From FEN-1219 sp963810755 (GTDB taxonomy: Bacteria > Pseudomonadota > Gammaproteobacteria > Steroidobacterales > Rariloculaceae), in the NCBI GenBank assembly GCA_963810755.1, contig CAWEOP010000008.1, positions 1-64,000 of the forward strand: a stretch of 64,000 nt of DNA. The letters run 5' to 3'. Of this stretch, positions 54,441 through 61,868 are shown piece after piece. The translations under genes and the position numbers were made by a program. The notes beneath the pieces are model-generated. The model searched no databases and was not told where the DNA came from. It was given only the letters and a program-made list of their open reading frames with translations. How positions within the stretch are numbered: the first letter of the stretch is position 1; each line of letters starts with the position of its first letter.

Positions 54441-55244
54441 GTGTTTAGGAGCTGGCGCCGTAAGCGGCTGCTCGCGCGCGAGCGGATTCCCGACGATCTC
54501 TGGGAGGGCACGCTCGCGGCCTGTCCTGTGCTCGCGCGCTTGCCCGCGGAGCGACGCGAGCGGCTCCGCGCGCTCGCGCTCCTGTTCCTCCACGAGAAGC
54601 GCTTCGAGCCCGCGCGCGGCTTCGTGATCAGCGACGCGATGCGCGTGAGGATTGCGGCGCTCGCGTGCTTGCCGATTCTCGGGCTAGGAATCGACAGCTA
54701 CGACGGTTTCGCGTCCGTCGTCGTGTATCCGGACGAGTTCCTCGTGCGCGACCGCGAGGTCGTCGACGAGGACGGCGTCGTGCATACGGGCGACGACGTG
54801 CTGAGCGGCGAGGCCTGGGAGCAAGGGCCCGTGCTCCTCGCGTGGAGCGAGATCGAGCAGAGCGGCAAGGGGGAGGGGTTCAACGTCGTCGCGCACGAGA
54901 TGTCGCACAAGCTCGATATGTTGAACGGCGAGGCGGACGGCGTCCCGCCGCTGCACGCGGGCATGCGGCTCGCCGAGTGGACGGCCGCGTTCGACAGCGC
55001 GTACGAGGACTTGCTCGATCAGCTCGAGCGCGACGAGGAGCCGTGGCTCGATCCGTACGCGGCGGAAGATCCCGCCGAGTTCTTCGCCGTATGCAGCGAG
55101 ATGTTCTTCGATGTGCCGGAGCGTTTCGCGGAAGAATATCCCGCGGTGTACTCCCAGCTCGCGGCGTTCTATAAGCAGGACCCGGCGGACGCGCTTGAGC
55201 CGCGCTCACGCGGCAGCAGCGCGCGCGATCCGCGCGATCCGTAA
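54441..55244 (+). CDS. mtfA: zinc-dependent M90-family peptidase (MtfA-like)
   Basis: A 267-residue protein with the MtfA zinc-peptidase core: PDDLWEGTLAACPVLARLP near the start, VVVYPDEFLV, the HExxH motif in FNVVAHEMSHKLDMLNGEAD, and DPAEFFAVCSEMFFDVPERF holding the third ligand. MtfA links to glucose-uptake control through Mlc in enteric bacteria; whether that applies here is unknown. Start GTG at 54441 gives FRSWRRKRLL; no strong ribosome site. Confidence 0.85.
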   Translation: MFRSWRRKRLLARERIPDDLWEGTLAACPVLARLPAERRERLRALALLFLHEKRFEPARGFVISDAMRVRIAALACLPILGLGIDSYDGFASVVVYPDEFLVRDREVVDEDGVVHTGDDVLSGEAWEQGPVLLAWSEIEQSGKGEGFNVVAHEMSHKLDMLNGEADGVPPLHAGMRLAEWTAAFDSAYEDLLDQLERDEEPWLDPYAAEDPAEFFAVCSEMFFDVPERFAEEYPAVYSQLAAFYKQDPADALEPRSRGSSARDPRDP

Positions 55245-55281
55245 TTAGCCGCTCGACCCCGAGGCCGCCGCGACGCCCGGC

Positions 55282-56943
55282 TCAGCGGCGTCGCAGCCGC
55301 CGCACCAGCGCGCCCAAGAACGTGCGTGCCTCGTCGATTTGCAACCCGTGCGCCGCGCCGAAATACACGACGCCGAAGGCCGCGGTCACGAGGAACGCGG
55401 CCGGCAGTGGATGCAGCGCCGCGACGCCGAGTTTCACGCCGTAGCCCGCGGCCGCCGCGACGAGTGCTGCGCCGAACATGCGTGCGAGTCGGCTAGCGCC
55501 CGCGCCGAACGGGCCGAGCGCGACCGACAGCCTGCGGCGCAGCAATGCCCATTCGAGCCACGAGCCGAGCACGGCGCCGAGCGCGAGCCCGATCGGACCG
55601 AGCGGGAGCCCCGCAATGCGCGCGTCTGCGAAAACTCCGGCCGGGATCGTGAGCGCACGTACCGTCACGGGCTCGAACTGCAGCATCAGCAACGCGCCCG
55701 CGGTCGCCGCCGTCAAGACACGCAGTCCCGCGACGCGCGCGGGTGTCTTCGTGTCGCGCAACGCGTAGAACGCTGATTGGTAGATGCGCGTGCTCGTGGA
55801 AGCGATCAGCCCTGCGCTGTAGACGGCGAGCGTGGCCCACACGAGCTGCACGTCGGCCGCGCCGAACTCGCCGGCTCGGTAGATGCCCGCCACGAGCACG
55901 TCGCCGAGCAGCACGAACGCGACGAAGCTCGGTATCACCAAGAACGCGACACGCCCGAGCGCTCCCGACACGCGCTCGCGCAGCACGTGGATAGCCCCCG
56001 CGCGCTCGCGCGCGAGCTCGGGCAGCTCGGCGGCGGCGATGCTCATGCCGAACAAGCTCACGGGCAGCACGTAGAGCGTTTGCGCATAGCGGAGTCGCGC
56101 GACCGCGCCGATCGCGAGCAAGCTCGCGAGCACGAGGTCGACGTACGAGCTCAACTGCACGACACCGCGGCCGAGGATCGCGGGGCCCGCGTTGCGCACG
56201 GCGTCCTTGAACGCAGGCTCGCGCGCGCCGCCGCTGAAGCGAATGTTGCGATCGAGCTTCAGCACCCAGGGCAGCTGAATGCCGAACTGCAGGAAGCCGC
56301 CCACGAGCGCGCCCCAAGCCGCCGCCATCAGCAACGCGTCGAGCTCGACGCGGCCGGCGAATCCCACGAGCGCCGCGATGATCGCCGCGTTCCACAGCAC
56401 GGGCGCGAAGTACGGCAGGAAGAAGTGCCGGTGGCTGTTCAGGATGCCGAGCGCCCAGGCGGACAACACGAGCACGCCCGTCATCGGGAAGAAGATGCGG
56501 ACCACCGCGATCATGAGCTCGCGCCGCTCGCCTTCGAAGCCCGGAGTGAAAATGCTGACGAGCACCGGCGCGAGCAGCACGCCGAGCAGCGCAAGTACGC
56601 CCGCAACGCCGAGCAGCAGCGCGAATACCGCACCCGCGACGCGCCCCGCTTCCTTCGTGCGGCCCTGGCCGAGCAGCTCGGAGTAGACGGGGATGAACGA
56701 CGCGCTCAAGGTGCCCTCGCCGAGCAGGTTCTGCAGGACGTTCGGCGCGCGCAACGCGGCGCCGATCACGTCGGCGAGCGCGCTGGTGCCGAAGTAGGTC
56801 GCGATCGCGCGCTCGCGCACGAGGCCCGCGATCCGGCTCGAAAAGATGCCGGCCGCGATGAGCATCGGTGCGCGCCCCGAGCGCGGAGCCGGCGAAAGCG
56901 GAGGACCGCCGGCGCTGCCAACCTGCGTCGAATCCGTCGTCAA
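55282..56943 (-). CDS. murJ: lipid II flippase
   Basis: A 553-residue MOP-superfamily protein moving lipid II across the inner membrane. The start IAAGIFSSRIAGLVRERAIA, then LADVIGAALRAPNVLQNLLG, GEGTLSASFIPVYSEL, with 13-14 hydrophobic segments over the length, is diagnostic. FGMSIAAAELPELARERA and YRAGEFGAADVQLVWATLAV are further MurJ marks. Convergent with mtfA. The following minus-strand lipoprotein gene ends 2 bases upstream of this ATG. Confidence 0.92.
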   Translation of the reverse strand: MTTDSTQVGSAGGPPLSPAPRSGRAPMLIAAGIFSSRIAGLVRERAIATYFGTSALADVIGAALRAPNVLQNLLGEGTLSASFIPVYSELLGQGRTKEAGRVAGAVFALLLGVAGVLALLGVLLAPVLVSIFTPGFEGERRELMIAVVRIFFPMTGVLVLSAWALGILNSHRHFFLPYFAPVLWNAAIIAALVGFAGRVELDALLMAAAWGALVGGFLQFGIQLPWVLKLDRNIRFSGGAREPAFKDAVRNAGPAILGRGVVQLSSYVDLVLASLLAIGAVARLRYAQTLYVLPVSLFGMSIAAAELPELARERAGAIHVLRERVSGALGRVAFLVIPSFVAFVLLGDVLVAGIYRAGEFGAADVQLVWATLAVYSAGLIASTSTRIYQSAFYALRDTKTPARVAGLRVLTAATAGALLMLQFEPVTVRALTIPAGVFADARIAGLPLGPIGLALGAVLGSWLEWALLRRRLSVALGPFGAGASRLARMFGAALVAAAAGYGVKLGVAALHPLPAAFLVTAAFGVVYFGAAHGLQIDEARTFLGALVRRLRRR

Positions 56944-56945
56944 CG

Positions 56946-57428
56946 TTAACGAGGCCTCGGCTTCGCGTTGGCGGGCAGCTCGAAGGTTCCCTCGGCGTCG
57001 AAGCGCCGCGTGCCGAGCAAACCGCCTTCGAGCTTGCCGCGCACGCGGTACGGGACCTCGTTCGGATTAGCGGCGTTCGCGAAGCCGAGCACCTGTCGCG
57101 CCATGTTGAGAGCGGAGATCGTCACGGGGATCGTAAGGACGGCTTCGCCGTAGCGTGGCACCGTGCCGACCTCGTCGCTCACGCCGCTCGCGAGCTTGTG
57201 CCCGTTGAGGTCGAGCGAGAGCGCCGTGCCGGTATATTCGACCGGGGCGTCGTTCGGGTTCTGGATTCTGACTTTCACCGCGAGCCGCAGCTCCAACCCT
57301 TCCGTCGGCAGCGGATCAATGCCCGCGACGTCGATGTTCAGCGGGTCGCGATTCGCGAGACTCGCGCATGCGCCGAGCACGAGAGTCGACACCAACGCCG
57401 CAAGCACGCCGGCTGGTGCGCGCGTCAC
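56946..57428 (-). CDS. LEA-type-2 (WHy domain) lipoprotein
   Basis: A 160-residue lipoprotein: signal LAALVSTLVLGAC with lipobox Cys at 21, then a WHy/LEA14 immunoglobulin-like domain (LELRLAVKVRIQNPNDAPVEY, LDLNGHKLASGVSDE, VLTIPVTISALNMARQVLGF). These proteins are associated with envelope stress. ATGA overlap with the DUF3185 gene upstream and a 2-base gap to murJ: one operon. Confidence 0.85.
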   Translation of the reverse strand: MTRAPAGVLAALVSTLVLGACASLANRDPLNIDVAGIDPLPTEGLELRLAVKVRIQNPNDAPVEYTGTALSLDLNGHKLASGVSDEVGTVPRYGEAVLTIPVTISALNMARQVLGFANAANPNEVPYRVRGKLEGGLLGTRRFDAEGTFELPANAKPRPR

Positions 57429-57634
57429 CGCCGCTTGCCGAACAGCACCAGCAGCACGCCCGCCACCGCGGCCGCGGCTCCGCCGACCAAGTAGAGCATC
57501 GTGCGGTCGCTATAGTCGCCGGTCACGCTCTCACGGACCTGCTCGAGCGGTGCGTCGGACGCCTGATAGCCGAAGTACAGCAATGCCGCGCCGACAACGA
57601 GTAGCACGACGCCGATCATCTTGTTCGTTCCCAT
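57425..57634 (-). CDS. DUF3185 small membrane protein
   Basis: A 69-residue protein with two membrane helices (MIGVVLLVVGAALLYFGYQA and YLVGGAAAAVAGVLLVLFGK) and the DUF3185 middle VRESVTGDYSDRTM. A GGAGGAG-like ribosome site precedes the ATG at 57634. First gene of DUF3185-LEA-murJ. Function unknown. Confidence 0.85.
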   Translation of the reverse strand: MGTNKMIGVVLLVVGAALLYFGYQASDAPLEQVRESVTGDYSDRTMLYLVGGAAAAVAGVLLVLFGKRR

Positions 57635-57766
57635 GAGCTCCTCCCCGCCTAAGCGAGGGACAGCATATAAGAAAGGTGGGGCGCGGGTGTGGAATAGCTG
57701 CATCGCGAAACCGCTCGTCTGCGAGGCTCGCGCACGTCGCGCAGCACGGGGGCTACTGGTGAGCGA

Positions 57767-59332
57767 TCAAGCGTTCGTCTCTTTCGAGCCGGTGACGCGG
57801 GCTAGATCGCGCCGCACTCGTTTTAGGCCGAACCAAAGACCGATCGCGCTCGACGCGAGCGCGCCCGCGCAGAGCACGATCATTCCGATGTCCCAGAGCG
57901 GCCGCCGGCCGTACCAGAAGCCGAAGTCGAGGCTGTGGAGGCCGTTGTACAGCCAGCGCTCGAGCCGGTTGAGCCGATGAATGGCGGCGAGCAGCTCGCT
58001 CGTCGCGGGGTCGACGTACACCCACGTCTCCATCGGATCGTCGAACTTCACTCGCAGCACGGGCAGCGGCGCTTCGCGGCCGCGCGAATAGTAATACGCG
58101 TCGTAGTCGCTCAGGAGCTCGTGCTCCACGATCGCGGCGCCGGGCGCGCCGGTGCGCAACCGCGCGAGCAGCGAATCGACGCTGAACGGCTCGTCCTGAA
58201 CGCGCAGGGTGGCCGCGTTGATCAAGTGCGTCTCGGGCTGTGCGCGGCCCGCGATGTCGTACGGCTGGTGTAGCCGCTCGCGCTTGGCGTCGCCGTCGAC
58301 CGGAGCCGCGGTGTAGCGCGCGACGTAGTAGGGCTCGTCTTGGATGCGCTTGAGCTCGATTTCCTTGAGCGTGCGGCCCGCGCGGAGCGCGTTCCACGCG
58401 CCCGCCTCGAATGCCGGGAAGCGTTCGATCTCGAGCGGCCCGCCCGTGAACGCGTCGCGGCGCACCTCGAGACCGCGCGCGTTGGTCCAGTCGAACGGCT
58501 CCATCGACAAGAGGCCGCTGAAGACCCAGGTGAGCGCGAACACTCCGAAGAACACGCCCAGGATGTAGTGCCAGCGCATCCAGCCTGTGTAGCGGATCGA
58601 TTTCGAGAAGCTGAACGGCGTCGACTTGCGGAACTGCGTGACGCCGAGCACGAGCCCGAGCACCGCGAGCACGCAGCCGAGCCCGGATGCCCACACCACG
58701 GTCCAATACCAGAGCGGCTGATTCACGCGCAGCGGCGTGATGTAGAACCAGTGCGGAATCGTCGCGACCCACGCGAGCGCGCGCGTGCGCGTCGTGGTCA
58801 CGAGCGCGACCGCGGCGTCGGTCGCGGACACATACACCTCGGTGCCGCGGCCGTCGTCAACGGTGAACTTCTCGAGCGGCAGCGCGCGGCTCATGATCAG
58901 CGTCCACTGGTCCGGCTGCTCGACGGTGCGCACGAACGTGACGGCGCCGAGCCGTGCACCGACGAAGCGCGCGGCGATGGCTTTCTCCGCGTCGACGTCC
59001 ACGGCTTCGAGCGGCTCGCCCGTGTCCGCGAACACCGTCGTCGCGCCGCCGCGGCCGCCGAAGCGATAGGCGGGCCGGCCGAGCACCGGCAGCAGCGTGA
59101 CCTCGCCCGGATTGCCGAGCTCGGCGGCGGCGAGGGCCTCGGCCGGCGTGAGCCGCACCGCCGCGAGATCGAGCTCCGGCAAGTGCTCGAGACGCTCTTC
59201 CTCGCTGAGCTGCGGCATGCCGCCGACGTAGATCATCGCGATTCCCGAGACGAACCACACGACGAACAGGAAGCTCAGCGGGATGCCGAGATAACGGTGG
59301 ACGAGGATCAGCGCTCTACGAAGCCATTGCAT
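57767..59332 (-). CDS. PepSY-domain inner-membrane protein
   Basis: A 521-residue protein with an N-terminal helix (RALILVHRYLGIPLSFLFVV) and three more membrane segments at about residues 195-220, 245-265 and 485-505. Periplasmic regions contain PepSY-like parts, LTPAEALAAAELGNPGEVTLL and MRWHYILGVFFGVFALTWVF. Such proteins are found with siderophore or copper systems and may reduce ferric chelates. The ATG at 59332 gives the normal opening. Not directly linked to the TonB receptor 2.5 kb away. Confidence 0.8.
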   Translation of the reverse strand: MQWLRRALILVHRYLGIPLSFLFVVWFVSGIAMIYVGGMPQLSEEERLEHLPELDLAAVRLTPAEALAAAELGNPGEVTLLPVLGRPAYRFGGRGGATTVFADTGEPLEAVDVDAEKAIAARFVGARLGAVTFVRTVEQPDQWTLIMSRALPLEKFTVDDGRGTEVYVSATDAAVALVTTTRTRALAWVATIPHWFYITPLRVNQPLWYWTVVWASGLGCVLAVLGLVLGVTQFRKSTPFSFSKSIRYTGWMRWHYILGVFFGVFALTWVFSGLLSMEPFDWTNARGLEVRRDAFTGGPLEIERFPAFEAGAWNALRAGRTLKEIELKRIQDEPYYVARYTAAPVDGDAKRERLHQPYDIAGRAQPETHLINAATLRVQDEPFSVDSLLARLRTGAPGAAIVEHELLSDYDAYYYSRGREAPLPVLRVKFDDPMETWVYVDPATSELLAAIHRLNRLERWLYNGLHSLDFGFWYGRRPLWDIGMIVLCAGALASSAIGLWFGLKRVRRDLARVTGSKETNA

Positions 59333-59446
59333 GCGTGTCGTTCCGCCGGCGGTCATTCCCAAGGCGAACGCCGTTATACCACTGGGCCGGAAGAGGCGCA
59401 TTGCCGACGGGTGGGCGTCGCCGCGTCAGCGTCACGCCGGCGCTTC

Positions 59447-59920
59447 TCATGCCTTCGGTCTCGCTCCCCACTCGCGCACCGCCCAGCGCTGGCTCTCGTG
59501 CGCGAGTGTCTCGATTGCCTGCGGCGTTGTGAGCCATAGGACCTCGTGCCCGGGCAGCTGCTCTGCCGGCCGCTCGGCGGCGATCTCCGTCGTGAAGAAC
59601 CAGCAGAGCTTCTCGTACCACGCCGCGTCGGACGCGGAATACGAGAACTGCACAGCGCGCGTCACGCACGCTCCGACGCGCAGGAGCAAGCCACATTCCT
59701 CGAGCGCTTCGCGCACGACGGATTGCTCCGGCGTTTCGCCGCGCTCGATGCCGCCCCCGGGCAGGAAGCAGCCGTCCTCGGAGCGTACGACGGCGACTCG
59801 GCCGTGCGTGTCGACCACGAATCCGTACGCGCTCGGGCGCGCGGTGTATCGGTGGGATTCGAGCCGCACGCCGAAGCGGCGGATGCCGCTCCAATCGCCC
59901 GCTGCCGCAGCGCCGCTCAC
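59447..59920 (-). CDS. NUDIX hydrolase
   Basis: A 157-residue protein with a complete NUDIX box, GGGIERGETPEQSVVREALEECGLLL-type (G-x5-E-x7-R-E-x2-E-E-x-G). Start GTG at 59920 overlaps the regA stop by four bases (GTGA), so the two are coupled. The hydrolysed nucleotide diphosphate is unknown. Coupling to a redox regulator suggests a housekeeping or oxidised-nucleotide role; inference. Confidence 0.9.
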   Translation of the reverse strand: MSGAAAAGDWSGIRRFGVRLESHRYTARPSAYGFVVDTHGRVAVVRSEDGCFLPGGGIERGETPEQSVVREALEECGLLLRVGACVTRAVQFSYSASDAAWYEKLCWFFTTEIAAERPAEQLPGHEVLWLTTPQAIETLAHESQRWAVREWGARPKA

Positions 59921-60468
59921 GATTGAATTGGACGCTTCGCGAGCTTGCGCTGGAGCGTGCGGCGATGCATGCGCAGCGTGCGGGCGGTCGCCGACACGTT
60001 GCCGCCGTTCTCCGTGAGCACGCGCTGGATGTGCTCCCACTCGAGACGGCGCGGCGACATCGGCTCCGAGCGCTTTGCTTGCTCGCGAACCGAGTCGACA
60101 TGCGTGCCGCGGCCGAGTGCGTCCGCCACCGCGCTCGCCGTGACGGGCTTCGCGAGATAGTCGTCCGCACCGAGCTTGATGGCTTTGACGGCCGTCGCGA
60201 TGCTCGCATAGCCCGTGAGCACGATGATCCGCATCTGCGGATGTGCGCTGCGCAGGGGCGCGAGCAAAGTGAGGCCGTCCTCGTCTGCGAGCCTGAGGTC
60301 GACGATCGCGGCGCCGGGCGCCTCGGCTTCGACCGCGCCGAGCGCGGACGCGACGTCGTGCGCGACACGCGCGCTCCAGCCGCGGCGCTCGAGGGCCTGC
60401 GCGAGCGTCTCGGCAAACCGCTCGTCGTCGTCGACGACGAGCACGCTGCGAATGGCATCAGCGGGCAT
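59917..60468 (-). CDS. regA: RegA/PrrA/ActR-type response regulator
   Basis: A 183-residue regulator: receiver domain with VLVVDDDERFAETLAQAL (acidic pocket), AAIVDLRLADEDGL (phosphorylated Asp), IIVLTGYASIATAVKAIK and DYLAKPV; then a Fis-type helix-turn-helix ending GNVSATARTLRMHRRTLQRK. The MHRRTLQRKLAKRP ending is the hallmark of the RegA family, which controls redox-dependent energy genes. Start codon ATG 60468 lies inside the end of regB (11-base overlap). Confidence 0.92.
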   Translation of the reverse strand: MPADAIRSVLVVDDDERFAETLAQALERRGWSARVAHDVASALGAVEAEAPGAAIVDLRLADEDGLTLLAPLRSAHPQMRIIVLTGYASIATAVKAIKLGADDYLAKPVTASAVADALGRGTHVDSVREQAKRSEPMSPRRLEWEHIQRVLTENGGNVSATARTLRMHRRTLQRKLAKRPIQS

Positions 60469-61741
60469 CGGCGAGCAGCTCGTCGAGCGGTAGATGAATG
60501 TGCGCCTCGACGCCGCCCGCGGGGCGGTTCTTGAGCTCGAGCCGGCCGCCGAACCGCTGCAGCGCCGCGCGCGACAGCAGTAGACCGATGCCGAGCCCGC
60601 GCTCCTTCGTCGACACGACCTTGAGGCCCACTTCGTCGCGCACCGCCGGGTCGAGGCCCGTTCCATGGTCCGTTACTGCGATCTCGAGCCGTGTGCCGCG
60701 CATTCCGACGTGCACTTCGATTCGGTCGCCGCCGTTCGCGAGCGTCGCGTGCGCCGCGTTGTCGAGCACGTTGCGGATCGCCTGCTCGATCGTCGCCTCC
60801 GCGACGATGCGTGCGCCGCCGTCGGGTAGCTCGAAACTGACGTCGAGCTCTACGTCCGAATGCACTTCCGCCCATTGTTCCACGAGCTCGTCGAGGAACG
60901 CGCGCAGTCCGATCTGCCGCGCGCCCGCGCTGCGTTCTGCACCCACGCCGCCGACGATCCGGTTCAGGCGCTCGTTGATGACTTTGATTTCCTCCATCAT
61001 CACGCGCAGCTGCCTCTTCTGCTCGGGATCGGTCGCGCGCTCGTCGAGCTCCTCGACGAGGATCGCGAGCGTCGAGAGCGGTGTGTTGAGCTCGTGCGCC
61101 GTGCCCGCCGCGAGTGTCCCGAGCTCGACGATCTGTTGATCGCGCAGCGCCGTTTCGCGCATCGCGGCAAGCTCGCGGTCGCGCTCGCGCACGAGCCGGG
61201 CCATCCGGCCGACGAACAGCACGATGAGCACGGCCGCGATTGCAAAGTTCACCCACATGCCCGTGAGGTGCAGGTCGAAGTCGACGGTTGGGAGCGGCAC
61301 GCTGCGCCGCCACAGGAACGAGTAGCCCGCTCCGCACAAGCCGCCGATGAGCCAGGCATAGCGCGCGGGCAGGGACGTCGCCGCGAGCGAGATCGGCACG
61401 AGGTACAGCGAAACGAACGGATTCGTCGAGCCGCCAGTGAAGTACAGCACCGAGGTGAGCGCCGCGATGTCGACGGCGAGATGCAGCGCTACTTCGGCGT
61501 CCTGGACGCGCCGGTTCGCGTGCACGGGCGCGTAGTTCAGTGCGTTCCACAGCGTGAGCGCGCCGATCGTCAGGCCGAGCTCGCGCAGCGGGAGCGGCGT
61601 GTCGAGCACGTACTCCACGAAGGCGATCGCAAGCACCTGCGCTGCGATCGCGACCATTCGGAGCCAGAAGAGTAGTCGCAGGATGCCGCTCGGTCCGGCG
61701 ACATCGGCGAGGGAGAAACGTGATTCAGTGGGGGCCGACAC
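60458..61741 (-). CDS. regB: RegB/PrrB-type sensor histidine kinase lacking the redox cysteine
   Basis: A 427-residue membrane kinase. Six hydrophobic segments in residues 25-190 include the quinone-binding heptapeptide GGSTNPF, strongly diagnostic of RegB. The H-box is GTLAAGTAHELNTPLSTL; the ATPase region has IRNVLDNAAHATLANGG, VTDHGTGLDP and GLGIGLLLSRAALQRFGG. Forty residues after the phospho-His, where Rhodobacter RegB has redox-active Cys265, there is Asn, and no other Cys is in the cytoplasmic part. Redox input may be quinone-only. Divergent from the TonB receptor. Confidence 0.9.
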   Translation of the reverse strand: MSAPTESRFSLADVAGPSGILRLLFWLRMVAIAAQVLAIAFVEYVLDTPLPLRELGLTIGALTLWNALNYAPVHANRRVQDAEVALHLAVDIAALTSVLYFTGGSTNPFVSLYLVPISLAATSLPARYAWLIGGLCGAGYSFLWRRSVPLPTVDFDLHLTGMWVNFAIAAVLIVLFVGRMARLVRERDRELAAMRETALRDQQIVELGTLAAGTAHELNTPLSTLAILVEELDERATDPEQKRQLRVMMEEIKVINERLNRIVGGVGAERSAGARQIGLRAFLDELVEQWAEVHSDVELDVSFELPDGGARIVAEATIEQAIRNVLDNAAHATLANGGDRIEVHVGMRGTRLEIAVTDHGTGLDPAVRDEVGLKVVSTKERGLGIGLLLSRAALQRFGGRLELKNRPAGGVEAHIHLPLDELLADAR

Positions 61742-61868
61742 GGCGGTATTCTTGCATAGCCTTCCGACCCGCGCTTCGACCGGCTACCCGCGCGGCTGCG
61801 ACAATTCGCCGCACGTCCCAGCGCCGTCGCTTCCATAGAATTCGCGTGTGGGAAGAGAACGCGGAGCG

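Noticed and set aside
61746..61761. CGGCGGTATTCTTGCA upstream of the TonB receptor as a sigma-54 element.
   Set aside because: Spacing fits but four fixed positions differ, including the CAC block; too weak beside the good elements.
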